In this document: positions 31,837 through 42,412 of the stretch, piece after piece
How positions within the stretch are numbered: position 1 is the first letter of the stretch
Layout of the letters: every line of letters begins with the position of its first letter
Origin: Paulinella micropora
Lineage: Eukaryota > Cercozoa > Imbricatea > Euglyphida
Direction of reading: 5' to 3'
Assembly: GCA_009731375.1 (NCBI GenBank)
Contig: BJOX01000351.1
Span: forward strand, 461,178 to 525,177
DNA: 64,000 bases
Notes under the pieces: generated by a model
Databases searched by the model: none
Told to the model about the DNA's origin: nothing
Seen by the model: the letters and a program-made list of their open reading frames with translations, nothing else
Made by a program: the position numbers and the translations under genes

Positions 31837-32216
31837 GTATAGGGGGCCATTTTGGCAGATCTTCAGTGCAGTTTCATCACAGAAACCACACTTAGAGCCG
31901 TTATTTAGTTTTGAGGCTACCTATTCTCTCTAAGTTCAAAACATCAATTTCATTAAAATCTCTCTTATTACGAACAATAAGAAATAATGTAATCCTGTCC
32001 AAAAAATCAAGGTGTCGCGGTTGCAAACTTTTGCACCTTTGTTACCTCGGCCTGACCTTTCTCGTGTCTGGTGTGGAAGTGTTTTTAACCACACTAAGAG
32101 CCGTTATTCATTATTTCGTCTTCCTATTTATAACAAATACAGACAGACAAAAGAAAGAAAAACGGCTACCTGTAAATAATTATTATTTAAATAAATAAAA
32201 TAAAGACACATATAGG
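31837..32216. other. Spacer with direct repeat, left border of element B
   Basis: CACACTTAGAGCCGTTATT at about 31,887 and CACACTAAGAGCCGTTATT at about 32,090 lie some 203 bp apart in the same direction. Part of element B's left end may lie here. No gene. Confidence 0.4.
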
Positions 32217-32684
32217 ATGACAAACGAAGGCACTCAGAGATTTAGAATGTCCAGAGGTTGTGTTATGGTAAAGAATAACGAAAAGAGACCAATGGTAAAA
32301 GTTCAATGGAGAGAAGGAGGAAAGGTTATGTGTAAAAGTTTCTGCATCGGAAAGAAAAAATCAAAAGAGCAAGCATTGGAAGAAGCAAAGAAGTTTCACG
32401 AGGAAACTATAATACCTAAATACGAGGAATGGAAAATTAATTACGATAAAGAAACAAGAATAATCAAAAAAGAAAAGAAGAAAATTTGGAAGCATAAAGA
32501 TTTTAAGTGTGGATGTGGTGCTGAAATACATAATGGAAACAAAACGCGACATATGAAGTCTCAGAAACATATTTTTGGTAATCAAAAAGGTTTCTCTGAG
32601 GAAACCACTGAATTTCCATTTAAAGACAAGGAGGGGTCCTTATATAGGAGGCACACACGAGGCCACGAGGGGACGACCGATTGA
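32217..32684 (+). CDS. AP2-like DNA-binding protein with C2H2-type finger
   Basis: An intact 155-codon ORF. Residues about 8-60 (MSRGCVMVKNNEKRPMVKVQ ... KSFCIGKKKSKEQALEEAKK) resemble an AP2/integrase-type DNA-binding fold: beta strands with W and R, then an A-rich helix. Residues about 99-125 form a CGCGAEI ... RHMKSQKH finger, C-x-C-x12-H-x5-H, of a kind common in virophage and giant-virus proteins. It probably binds DNA, perhaps as a regulator or end-binding factor of element B. It starts 375 bp inside the element's left edge and reads toward the polymerase. Confidence 0.6.
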   Translation: MTNEGTQRFRMSRGCVMVKNNEKRPMVKVQWREGGKVMCKSFCIGKKKSKEQALEEAKKFHEETIIPKYEEWKINYDKETRIIKKEKKKIWKHKDFKCGCGAEIHNGNKTRHMKSQKHIFGNQKGFSEETTEFPFKDKEGSLYRRHTRGHEGTTD

Positions 32685-32743
32685 GGCAGACAAATATTTT
32701 AATTTTATAAAATTATATTTTCCTTGATATACTATTATCAAAC

Positions 32744-32930
32744 ATGGAGACACACACGTATAACGGCAAGGTCTACAGGTTGGATAGATTAAGGGAATAT
32801 AAGATAAATTACGAAATCAAGTCTGTCAGGGGTCGGGATGTGCTATATATCAAACCGAAGGTAAGGGGGTATAAAATTGATACACCGACAGCCCAAAACT
32901 ACTTGAACCAAGTAAGAGGTGCGGTGTATT
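32744..32930 (+). CDS. Small conserved Polinton protein, paralogue of 10739 gene (cut by a gap)
   Basis: ATG at 32744, about 62 codons before a 10-N gap. It shares the Y-x-G / LD-x-L / Y-x-I / LY-x-K-P / TP pattern with the element A protein. It lies just upstream of polymerase B in both elements, divergent in A and co-directional here. Function unknown. Its end is hidden by the gap. Confidence 0.6.
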
Positions 32931-32940
32931 NNNNNNNNNN
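32931..32940. other. Assembly gap (10 N) with overlapping flanks
   Basis: GTGCGGTGTATT precedes and GTGCAGTGTATTTC follows, so the true overlap was probably not merged. Confidence 0.95.
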
Positions 32941-35900
32941 GTGCAGTGTATTTCGAACACCATGCTATACCAATAGCACCACCTTTACCTACGATTGAAG
33001 AGAAAAAAGAACTGAAAGAAAATTACAGAGACTTGTTGAGGTATGGTAATTATGATATCATAAGGGACGACAGCAAGGAACACGAACTAGGAATAAATGA
33101 AAGCCGATATACGGTAAGGATTAACGGCAACTTCCGATCATTCACGATGCGCGATGTGATAAGATTTATTGAGATTGTGTTGAACGACTTTGTAAAACGA
33201 CAAGCACAACCAGATAAGGTTAGCCTAGGTATTGAGCTTGTGGATTACTATGGAAAAGTATCAACAGGCTTACACAAAGTTAATCAAATCTCGGTTGAAA
33301 AAGTTTTGGAAAAATTGTCAGCAATATTTCAAAGCAACGAAAGTCTTTACATGGATGAGAACGGAATAAACTTTGATAAATTAAAATTTGTGTTGAAATC
33401 TGTTAAAATGCCTACGGGCGGGACAAGGCTACAGGTTTTGAACAAATTTGATATATACAGAAAGAAAGGAGTAATCTGTATTACAAACAGCGATAACTTA
33501 TGCTTAGCACGAGCAATCGTTGTAGTCAAAGCAAAAATTGAAAAACATCCAAAATTCAAGACAATACTAATGGGAAAAAGAAAGATACAGCAGGAAATGG
33601 CAGAGACTTTACACGATGAAGCAAAAGTCATTAAGGATGTGTGTGGGATACCAGAAATTAATACATTTGCTAATCACATTAAATACAATCTGGTTATTGT
33701 TGAATTCCCTGACAAAATCATTTATAAAACAGAACTACTTGATGCGAACGGCGAACGGCTGACTAACCTTTACATTCTAAAGACTGAAGGACATTACGAT
33801 GCCATAACTAACATGAAGTCTATGCTAGGAAAAAAGAATTTCTGTGAGTTATGTCTAAGAGGGTATAAGGAAAGACATGCCTGTGAAGCAAAATGTAGTA
33901 TCTGTGAAACCAAGGGTTGTACGGGAATAAATGACAAGAGCCAGTGGAAAGAATGTGAGCAGTGTAATAGAAAGTTTCCAAACACTGAATGCTTTAATAA
34001 TCACAGGACAACAAACTGCGATGTTAAAGCGAAATGTAAATCGTGCGGTCTTAATTACAGAAGGATGAGCACAAATGCGGATATGCGAAATGCCGAAATT
34101 GCAAACTTGTGAAACCGCTTGAGCACCAATGTGAAATAGTCCAAAAAGAAATCTTACCGCCGTCAGAGCAATACATATTCTTTGACTTTGAAGCGACACA
34201 GGACACAGGCGAGCACATTGTTAATCATGCGGAAAGCCAGTATTACGATGCGAAGGAACCGCCTATTATACATAAGAACATTCAAGATTTCTGTAATTGG
34301 GCTTTTGACACTAAACACAGCGGATTTACATTTATCGCGCACAATGCCCGCGGTTATGATTGTCAGTTTATTCTTAAGTGGTTGGTTGATAATGGACAAA
34401 CTCCATTTGTAATCTATGAAGGTGGTAAGATTATGATGATGACACTTAAGAAGTATCGCTTTATAGACAGCCTAAGTTTTCTTACGATGCCATTATCAGA
34501 CTTTCCAAAGACATTCGGGCTTACGGAACTTAAGAAAGGTTTCTTCCCGCACTTCTTCAATACGGCTAAAAATAAAAACTATGTTGGCGTAATGCCACAT
34601 AAGAAACATTACGGCTACGACACGATGCGAGGAGATAAACGAAAAGAATTTCTTGAATGGTATGACGAACAAGTGAAAGCACATAACAGGTTTGATATAG
34701 CGAAGGAAATCGCTGAGTATTGTCATTCAGATGTTGATATACTGAGAAAGGGTTGTATAGATTTTAGAAACCAGTTCCTAGAGTTTGGTATTGACCCTTT
34801 TCAATATACAACTATTGCGAGTTGTGTTATGGCTTTGTATCGTGCTAAGTTTATGCCAGAGAATTCAATTGCGATATTGAAAGCGGAAAAGCAAAACAGG
34901 ATGACTTCTAGGGCTTGTGTAGAATGGTTAGCATACAGAAGCAGGTTAGACAAAACCGATATTAAACACGCATTCAACGGAGGCGAAAAAATGTTTCAAC
35001 TCGGGCTATCTCGTGTGTATGTAGATGGTTGGGACGAGAAAAACAAAACCGCTTATGAGTTTTACGGGTGTCATTGGCACGGATGTGATAAGTGTTGGAA
35101 TAGAAATGCTATGAATGTGAAGAAGAATAAGACGATGGGCGAACTATACAAGGAAACAATGAGAAGAGAAAAACAACTTAGCGAACAAGCGAAAGTAATA
35201 AGTATCTGGGAGTGCGAATGGAGCCTGATGAAAACCAGTGAAAGACTGGCAGAGGATACAAACGAGCGAATTACTGAACAAGAAGGACTAAACCCACGAG
35301 AGGCAATGTTTGGAGGTAGAGTGAATGCTCTGAAATTATATTGGAAATCACGACATGATAATGAGTATGCAAAATATATTGACATATGCTCACTTTATCC
35401 GACCGTGATGTATTACGACCTTTACCCAAGCGGACACCATATCATAATACGACCAAGCAATGAGGAGGAAAGAAAAGAGATGAAAAACAAAATTATAAAC
35501 AGAGAATATTTCGGAGTGGCTAAGGGTAAGATGCTACCACCAAGAGGCTTACTACACCCAGTCTTACCGAAGGCGGACAGAGGTAAGATGATGTATTACT
35601 TATGCGATAGGTGCGGAATGACCGAGCAACATGGAACATGTAAGCACACAGATAAAGAACGAGCAATAACAGGCACATGGGCAACTCCAGAAATTTACAA
35701 TGCATTAGACAAAGGGTATAAGTTAATAAAAATATATGAAGTATGGAACTGGAAAGAACAAAGCAGTAGTTTATTCAAAGAATACATAAAGACATTCTTG
35801 AAAGTAAAACAAGAATCCAGCGGATATCCCGCGGGATGTAATACGGAAGCAGAAAAACAAAATTACATAAACAGCATGGAAGTTAAAATGGGTGTAAAGA

Positions 35901-36763
35901 TGGATGAAAGCAAAATATTTAAAAACGAAGGACGGCGAGCAGTGGCTAAGTTGTGCTTGAACTCTTTATGGGGCAAGTTTGGACAAAAACAAAATAAAAC
36001 ACAGAACAAAATGATAAAGGATAAAGATACATTATACAAACTATTGAACGATAAATCAGTAGATAATATAAATATTAACATAATTAACGACCAAATTGTA
36101 GAAGCCAGTTATGACTTAAAACAGGACGCGGTGAGCGACCCGATTAAAACAAATATTGTAGTTGCTTTATTTACTACATGCCACGCGAGAATGAGACTTT
36201 ACAATATGATGGACAAATTAGGTAATAGGATATTGTATCATGACACAGACAGCGTAATATATACGACTAACAAAGAAATTTATCAGGCAGATGTAGAGAC
36301 AGGAGATTTACTGGGAGATGGGACTGATGAATTAAAAGGAGCGAAAATAAAAACCTTTGTGGGAGGTGGTCCGAAGTGTTATGGATACTTATTAGATAAT
36401 GGTAAAGCCAGTATGAAAGTAAAAGGATTTAGTATGAACTATGAAACGAAAAAAGCATTGAATTTACCGAATATGTTAAGTGTAATAAGTTGTGGGCTAG
36501 GTATTACGAACACTGAATTATTTGAGAATGGTAAAAATGAACTGGCTGAATTGTTGGAGACTGATGAAGAATTACGGATTGCAAAGCGAATTGAGAAATC
36601 TGGAAAAGTAGTTATAATAGAAAACAACAAGATAACACGAGATAAACAAAAGAAAAAAATAACAAGCGAATACTTAGAAAAGATATTTAGTTTTACATAC
36701 ACGAAAAGACAAGTTATCGGAATCGTAGAGAACGCGATTGAAACTAGACCTTTTGGATATTAA
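32941..36763 (+). CDS. Protein-primed DNA polymerase B of element B (one frameshift)
   Basis: The N-terminal part (to 34112) contains GVICITNSDNLCLARAIVV, a conserved block in Polinton polymerases that resembles the OTU-protease nucleophile region, then clustered Cys pairs (FCELC, CSICE, CEQCNRKF, CKSCG) suggesting zinc binding. One frame change near 34,065 restores DEHKCGYAKCRNCK and leads into an open 884-codon part. That part has exonuclease I FFDFEAT, II HNARGYDCQF and III YCHSDVDIL; palm A DICSLYPTVMYY; B KLCLNSLWGKFG; C YHDTDSVIY; and GGGPKCYGY. All catalytic Asp residues are present. The enzyme would replicate the element from a terminal protein. The frame change may be sequencing error, as the rest is clean. 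Confidence 0.92.
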
Positions 36764-36809
36764 TGATATTTGAGAATTGCGCTTCGTGCTACGCACTCTC
36801 GCTTATTCT

Positions 36810-36847
36810 AAAACATCGCCCTTCATTAAAGTATAAAACGATGTTTT
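36810..36847. terminator. Hairpin downstream of polymerase B
   Basis: AAAACATCG and CGATGTTTT form a 9-bp stem about 47 bp past the stop, with a 20-nt loop. This is the only strong fold in the 160-bp spacer before the next plus-strand gene. Confidence 0.4.
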
Positions 36848-36924
36848 GTGATGACGGCAGTCAGAACAAAATATCAAATAATTAATTTTTTTCCATAAAA
36901 TTTTTTACCACTCTATATAGACCA

Positions 36925-37208
36925 ATGACCACCCTCACCAGATTATGTGAGAAGTTTGAGAATCTCTCTATTGAAAATAAAAAAGAAACATTTTCTCTTA
37001 CCGATGTTAAAAAGATAATTACTGACGAAATCCAAATGATTGAAAATGCACGGGCAGGCAAGCCAAGGGATATTTTTCCATTCGGTAAGTATAAAAGAAA
37101 ATTCAAGATGTTGCTACCATTGACAAACCATATCTAGAATGGGTTATGAAACAGCCGTGGTTTGAGAAATTTACTGACATTAAAAGTGAAGTAAAAAAAT
37201 ATATTTGA
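36925..37208 (+). CDS. GKY-domain protein 1 (DUF3820-like), one frameshift
   Basis: ATG at 36925. The N-terminal 50 residues are helical. The C terminus has FPFGKYKRK, then after a 1-2 base shift near 37,100 DVATIDKPYLEWVMKQPWFE. The FGKY-x-x-K ... D-x-YL-x-W pattern matches the short DUF3820-like domain often found on viral nucleases and small viral proteins. It is paralogous to the next gene. Function unknown. With the shift corrected, about 94 residues. Confidence 0.6.
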
Positions 37209-37248
37209 TATTTTTGCTAAAAGATTTTTTTAATATTTATATATATCA

Positions 37249-37758
37249 ATGACTGACCTGTCAACCAAACAGGACTACTTAAATGAAATTGACAAATGGA
37301 ACCTTGACATTGAAATTAAGAAACCCACGATTAAATGGACTAAGCCTGACATTGTTTCTTTCTATGAACAATACAAACCCCACGACGACAATGTGAAAGT
37401 AGTTATTCCATTGGAGGCTACACTAGCAAAAATTATAATGGAGGAACCAAGCACACCATTTAAGGAAACAGATCTTGTTGAGAGAGAGACTGGAATTACC
37501 GAAATAAAGGCTAATGTTGGCGAAGAAATAGCGAATGCTACATGTACAGAAGAAGGATGTATATTAAAGAAAGATGTTGTTCTTCAATATGGAAAATATG
37601 CACACAAAAACATTGAAGATGTAGCCAAGATTGATAAACCATACCTTGAATGGTTAGTTCAACAGCAGTGGTGCCAAAATGTGGATGCCATAAAAAAATT
37701 ATTTAAATCATTGATATTTTATTCAATTAATTTTTTTTGCTTTATTGGTCTTCTATGA
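37249..37758 (+). CDS. GKY-domain protein 2 (DUF3820-like)
   Basis: A 169-codon intact ORF 41 bp after the first paralogue. Its unique N-terminal two thirds (KWNLDIEIKKPTIKWTKPDI ...) is followed by VVLQYGKYAHKNIEDVAKID and KPYLEWLVQQQW, the same domain as the upstream gene. It ends tail to tail with the virion protein, overlapping 17 bp. Tandem duplication followed by N-terminal divergence is the simplest reading. Confidence 0.65.
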   Translation: MTDLSTKQDYLNEIDKWNLDIEIKKPTIKWTKPDIVSFYEQYKPHDDNVKVVIPLEATLAKIIMEEPSTPFKETDLVERETGITEIKANVGEEIANATCTEEGCILKKDVVLQYGKYAHKNIEDVAKIDKPYLEWLVQQQWCQNVDAIKKLFKSLIFYSINFFCFIGLL

Positions 37759-38989
37759 AGTTAGCGATAACATTAACATTTGAACCATTATTAGCAGTAG
37801 CAACGGATTTTTGTGTAAAAGTCAATACATCACTAGGAGACAGATATATATCATAATTTCTAAGATTTATTTGTTGAGTTGATTGAGAATTTACATAAAG
37901 TTTAAAAATTGTTGTTCCGTTGGCAACGGCACTCGCCTTTGTATCAGTATCTACAATTGAATACTTAGTATCAACATCTGCAAAACCCGCTCCAGTTAGT
38001 GTTCCATTCAATACCATTCTTACTACACACGCCTTACTATCTTCATTTGTAATACTTATCAAAGTGGGATAAACATTTGAATAATTTGTTAAATTAGCAC
38101 CGCCCGCATCAAATGTTGCTTTATTCCTGATACTAATAATAGGGCTTTCAGTTGTGTTTGCTGCTTTACTTCCTTCCACTTCGTTTGTTATACTTGTGTT
38201 TATTGTATTACTTCCTTCAATAAATAATCCAACACTTGCTGTTTTAAGAGTTTGAATTCCGATAGCAGCATCATTCCTCATTAGTGCGGTAAATGGTAAA
38301 GTAGTGTTTCTTAGACTTACACCTGTGTTGGCATTCGCATACTTAATAGTATGGACTAATTGAAATTCTCCTGTCGTAGGATTTTCAATAGAAAACCTTA
38401 TAGCACCAAAGCCTAAATATTGAAATTGAATTTGGAATACATTTCCTTTACTCCAATCAATAACAGGCATATCTTTTGTTCCATCGCATGGGTCATCCCA
38501 GTTTGCTTGTTGAATAAAAGTTGTAGCCCCTCCTTTGGCTTGTAGAATACGCATCCCGACATTAGTTTTATAAAAATAAAAACCATTTGAAAAATCACTT
38601 TCACCAATTCCTACACACGAATAATAGGCTTTTGTGTCATCAGTTGTCCATATAGCAGTGAAGCGACCGACAACTCCCATACCCGTCCGATATTTTATTC
38701 TTCTTTTACTTGTTAGGATAGCATTTGCCGTGTTATCTGCTTGAGTTTTTAATTCTGCCATATTATTCAAAAATGACACAGAAGATTTTGTCTCTGTTTT
38801 AGTCCATACCCTTGTATTAATAGTGTATGGAAAGATTTCCTGAACAACTGGAGTTAATTGTCCAACTAGTGTTTCTCCAAAAGCAGTTTTCATATTATCA
38901 GTTTTAATACCACCATCATATCCGACCCTGATGTTTAAAAAATCTCCGTCTGGATTTTGTGCGATCAAGTTTCTCTGGTGTGTAGTCAT
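37742..38989 (-). CDS. Virion protein, phage/giant-virus tail-like family (tentative)
   Basis: An intact 415-codon ORF with ATG at 38989. The N-terminal part has FGETLVGQLTPVVQ and FPYTINTRVW, then SKRRIKYRTGMGVVGRFTAI and YYSCVGIGESDFSNGFYF. Such an arrangement is seen in structural proteins of phages and large DNA viruses. The rest is beta-rich with many N/T/G residues. No signal or membrane segment. It lies first (most 3' on the minus strand) after the capsid gene and is probably a surface fibre or cement protein. The family assignment is from memory of motif shape, so the role is an inference. Confidence 0.55.
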   Translation of the reverse strand: MTTHQRNLIAQNPDGDFLNIRVGYDGGIKTDNMKTAFGETLVGQLTPVVQEIFPYTINTRVWTKTETKSSVSFLNNMAELKTQADNTANAILTSKRRIKYRTGMGVVGRFTAIWTTDDTKAYYSCVGIGESDFSNGFYFYKTNVGMRILQAKGGATTFIQQANWDDPCDGTKDMPVIDWSKGNVFQIQFQYLGFGAIRFSIENPTTGEFQLVHTIKYANANTGVSLRNTTLPFTALMRNDAAIGIQTLKTASVGLFIEGSNTINTSITNEVEGSKAANTTESPIISIRNKATFDAGGANLTNYSNVYPTLISITNEDSKACVVRMVLNGTLTGAGFADVDTKYSIVDTDTKASAVANGTTIFKLYVNSQSTQQINLRNYDIYLSPSDVLTFTQKSVATANNGSNVNVIANFIEDQ

Positions 38990-39081
38990 TGTTTTTGTTT
39001 TTGACTACCTCAAAAAACAAATGTGTTATATTGAATGAAAAAAAATGAATCTAAATTTTTTTAAATTTTTTGTTTTGGCAG

Positions 39082-40016
39082 TTATGAAATGGAAATTATA
39101 TTTGCCTTAACCTGAACCTCCCGCTGAGTGATTGCTACACTTACATGCTGATGAGCATTATTCTGTGTAGTGCTAATGAACTCCCATCGTCTCTCATTGG
39201 AAAGGTCAAGCCCACTAACTTCATTTTGGTCTTTGCTCCACAGCGGGCGGGTATTATCCCAAGTATCAACCCAGAACCAGTTGTATTGATACACATTTGA
39301 ATTCATCAAAACAGAACCTTCAAGTTTAGGTTTCAAGCACATATAATCTTCAAAACTAGCGGGAAATATTTCAAATTCCTGAAGTCGTGCCCCGTCAAGT
39401 GTGGTGTGAAAACTGGTAGTCTTAGCGTTTGCTCTGTTATCAATATCATACGCGGTATTCTTGTTTTCGGTGTTTTTAAAGAGTGTGATAAATTTTCTTC
39501 AACCTTTTACCATGCCCCCTATCAAAGCGGAGAATAATGTTTTGTGTAGTTGATTGAGCAATTGAATTTTTATAAACTTAAGGATAATCAATATTAAAAC
39601 TCATACCTTCAGCACTCGCCACCTTTTGTTGAATTGATTGAATGACATCGGGATTACTCTACAGCAAGGAACAAGTTGAGATTAGAAACACTTACATTAC
39701 CAGCGGCAGCAACAACCGCTCCGCCAGCAATTGATAGGGGGTCATTATTGTAATAATAGATTTTAGGGGTCTGTTGCCACACAATCCGCATATTCAAAAT
39801 CTCTGGAAACATAATAGTCTTATTTAGTGCGAAAATAGTATTGTAAAGCATACCCAGATTTATCTTAACACTGATAGAAGGCTCAGCGGAAGTAATAGAA
39901 CCGCCAGAGAAATACTTAGGCTCGTTGTAAGCGACATTGACGACAGAGAGTTGCCCACTTCCATCCGCGATACAGACATCATTATGGCGACGGGCATTAA
40001 CAACAGGTTCACCAAA
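39082..40016 (-). CDS. Major capsid protein (double jelly-roll), 3' part, frameshifted
   Basis: The right side starts in a gap. From 40016 it reads FGEPVVNARRHNDVCIADGS, YFSGGSITSAEP, INLGMLYNTIFALNKTIMF, PEILNMRIVWQQ and SNLNLFLAVE, then, after a frame change near 39,655, VIQSIQQKVASAEGMSFN, ARLQEFEIFPASFEDYMCLK, VYQYNWFWVDTWDN and ERRWEFISTTQNNAH. The stop is at 39082. These blocks match the major capsid proteins of polinton-like viruses. The protein would build the icosahedral shell. The N-terminal third is missing in the gap. At least two frame changes. Confidence 0.8.
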
Positions 40017-40647
40017 NNNNNNNNNNNNNNNNNNNNNNNNNNNNNNNNNNNNNNNNNNNNNNNNNNNNNNNNNNNNNNNNNNNNNNNNNNNNNNNNNNNN
40101 NNNNNNNNNNNNNNNNNNNNNNNNNNNNNNNNNNNNNNNNNNNNNNNNNNNNNNNNNNNNNNNNNNNNNNNNNNNNNNNNNNNNNNNNNNNNNNNNNNNN
40201 NNNNNNNNNNNNNNNNNNNNNNNNNNNNNNNNNNNNNNNNNNNNNNNNNNNNNNNNNNNNNNNNNNNNNNNNNNNNNNNNNNNNNNNNNNNNNNNNNNNN
40301 NNNNNNNNNNNNNNNNNNNNNNNNNNNNNNNNNNNNNNNNNNNNNNNNNNNNNNNNNNNNNNNNNNNNNNNNNNNNNNNNNNNNNNNNNNNNNNNNNNNN
40401 NNNNNNNNNNNNNNNNNNNNNNNNNNNNNNNNNNNNNNNNNNNNNNNNNNNNNNNNNNNNNNNNNNNNNNNNNNNNNNNNNNNNNNNNNNNNNNNNNNNN
40501 NNNNNNNNNNNNNNNNNNNNNNNNNNNNNNNNNNNNNNNNNNNNNNNNNNNNNNNNNNNNNNNNNNNNNNNNNNNNNNNNNNNNNNNNNNNNNNNNNNNN
40601 NNNNNNNNNNNNNNNNNNNNNNNNNNNNNNNNNNNNNNNNNNNNNNN
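40017..40647. other. Assembly gap (631 N) between capsid and penton genes
   Basis: Run of N. It hides the end of the penton gene and the start of the major capsid gene. Confidence 0.99.
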
Positions 40648-41121
40648 ACATTTGGCGATTTAATGAAATCATTAGCGAAGAAATATGTTGAATTTCTATC
40701 AAAACCCATAACCTCGTGAATGCGGGTATCGGTATCAAATATAAACCGCGGTTGAATACCTCCGTTATTTGAAACACTGAATGTTAATTTACCATCCTCC
40801 GCTTCTGTGTTGGTATTGTTGCTTGAGACAACATAAGTATAGTCATTTGGACTTTCTGTCGTCAGTACCTCCGACAACTTATTTTTTAAATTGTTCATTG
40901 TGTAGTTTCCCTCAGGTATCTAAATTAAAGCCTCATACCCGTCTTCGGATAATGTAAAAGTATTATATGGTGAAGCCACAGAGTAATAAGATTTTGGAAC
41001 ATAGATATGAAGAATTTTACAATGTGTGAGATTGTCTAGTGATTTTAAGTTTATTTCGTGTGTAAAGTCGCTATCTGTACCCGTTATTCTATTTTTACTA
41101 TTTATGTAATAGATACCCGTA
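40648..41121 (-). CDS. Penton (minor capsid) protein, 5' part, frameshifted
   Basis: It reads GIYYINSKNRITGTDSDFTH, EINLKSLDNLTHCKILHIYV, PKSYYSVASPYNTFTLSEDG, then after a frame change near 40,920 IPEGNYTMNNLKNKLSEVL, RFIFDTDTRIHEVMGFDRNS and TYFFANDFIKSPN up to the gap. The Y-N-S/T-x-x-R-x-x-G-T-D-S-D-F and I-P-x-G-N-Y blocks are characteristic of polinton-like-virus penton proteins. Its own start codon is not visible: the sequence runs directly from the protease active-site Cys region, suggesting a deletion or fusion. Confidence 0.75.
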
Positions 41122-42097
41122 CTATGCCATCCGCAGGTATCCGATGTGTCTGATAGTTGTTTTACTTGATTAACCTTCATAAGCAGGTATGTGCTTGGGT
41201 GGCTTTTATCAATTAGTTGTTTCATTTGTTGTTGAAAGTCTTCCGTTGGTTTATACAGGGCTAGCGGGTCGTATATCTCTATACTTCTATCGCCATCTTA
41301 AGAGCAGTAAACGGCGATCCAATGAGACCCCGCTTGTTTGTGATTGTCCAAATTCATAACAAATCCGTATCGTTTTCTGCTTACAGGCTTCAGCTTGTAG
41401 ATTTCATCGCTTGCTATTGCTCCGAGATACCATCCATATTTTTTCATTATATCATCTATTTCATTAGTCATTAAACCGCGACCCTCTCCTTCCTGCATGG
41501 ATTGCTCTTGCTGTTGCTCGTCTGTCTGTGGCTCCTCTGGTTGTGGTTGCTGTGGCTCAGGCTGTTGCTCTGGTTGCTGTGGCTGTGGCTCTAATGGTAG
41601 TGGTAGTTGTTGTGGCATTCCCTCGTCAATATTTAAATCCGTTGAAACTTGTTTATCCACATTCGGGTCTATTGTCATTTTGCTAGTTAGAGTTTTTACA
41701 AAATCATGTTTGTTCATTGTGTGTTTCCAATCTTTGCGGGTTAAATATTTTTTTATTTTCGCAATTGAAAATAATTTATTAATCATTTCGTCCAATGTAT
41801 GGTGTAATTTCCTACCTGTACCTCCTTGTTTCCCCATATACTCATCATACTTAGCATAATCTGCTATTTTCTTTTTTATTTGTTTCTCATCGTTTCCTAC
41901 ATTAATTTTAAACCTTTTTACCATCGCCATAATCCATTCGCTATTTTCTCTATGTTTCAATTTTGTATGTCCGTCCATTTCAAGTTTCCTTTTTAAGGCC
42001 CGCGATAAATCAACGATTTTTATTTCTGGTAAATACTTTTTTGATAAGGCATCTTTCATTGTTTGCTTAAATTGTAAATTTTTAACATCATTTTCCG
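41122..42097 (-). CDS. Adenain-like cysteine protease with Q/P-rich linker (truncated, frameshifted)
   Basis: A basic N-terminal region (IVDLSRALKRKLEMDGHTK ... AKYDEYMGKQGGTGRK) leads to a Gln/Pro-rich linker at about 41,490-41,620. The protease domain follows: YLGAIASDEIYKLKP, YGFVMNLDNHKQ and GSHWIAVY (catalytic His), then after a frame change near 41,300 SIEIYDPLA (acidic residue) and VKQLSDTSDTCGWH (Gln and nucleophile Cys). Such enzymes cut capsid precursors during maturation. The C-terminal end after the Cys is missing, merging into the penton. The N terminus runs into the 10-N gap. Confidence 0.78.
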
Positions 42098-42107
42098 NNN
42101 NNNNNNN
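42098..42107. other. Assembly gap (10 N) with duplicated flank
   Basis: The 192 bases after the gap (42108-42300) repeat the protease N-terminal region at about 41,838-42,029. Confidence 0.95.
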
Positions 42108-42300
42108 TATACTCATCATACTTAGCATAATCTGCTATTTTCTTTTTTATTTGTTTCTCATCGTTTCCTACATTAATTTTAAACCTTTTTACCATCGCCA
42201 TAATCCATTCGCTATTTTCTCTATGTTTCAATTTTGTATGTCCGTCCATTTCAAGTTTCCTTTTTAAGGCCCGCGATAAATCAACGATTTTTATTTCAAG
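42108..42300 (-). repeat. Duplicate of protease N-terminal segment, likely misassembly
   Basis: Encodes the same IVDLSRALKRKLEMDG ... AKYDEY stretch with no visible difference, then diverges at ATTTC|AAGTAAATAAGCACC into host-like sequence. Confidence 0.85.
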
Positions 42301-42311
42301 TAAATAAGCAC

Positions 42312-42412
42312 CTGGGTAGCTTGCCCACCTCGAGCAAGAGGAAGCCGATGTAGGTAAAGAAGATAAGCGTGCCACATACTAGCAGCAGCAGGTCGTGCTC
42401 TGAGCCTGCCAT
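42312..42412 (-). CDS. Probable ammonium-transporter (AMT/Rh-like) first exon
   Basis: ATG at 42412. The exon reads MAGSEHDLLLLVCGTLIFF then TYIGFLLLEVGKLP and ends CCCAG|GTGCTT, a good 5' splice site. The first transmembrane helix of AMT proteins has a V-F-F-x-x-x-G-F-x-L-L-E-x-G pattern that fits well. The remainder of the gene should lie to the left, but element B sequence begins directly after the donor site. Either B sits in intron 1 or the join is false. Only one exon is visible, so the call is tentative. Confidence 0.45.

Larger units (their letters stand above)
31841..42300. mobile_element. Polinton-like / polinton-like-virus element B
   Basis: A plus-strand early-type block (AP2/zinc-finger-like protein, small conserved protein, polymerase B, two GKY-domain proteins) converges near 37.75 kb on a minus-strand structural block (virion protein, major capsid, penton, protease). 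No integrase or packaging ATPase is recognised; they may be lost or lie in the gaps. The right end is a duplicated segment after a 10-N gap, where the sequence switches to host-like DNA. Borders are approximate. Confidence 0.85.

Noticed and set aside
31281-31895. ORFs in the (GTA)n/(TATG)n block
   Set aside because: Simple-repeat translations on both strands.
39654-40898. Single 414-aa protein across the 631-N gap
   Set aside because: The right part is penton and the left part is major capsid; the shared frame is a coincidence of gap length.
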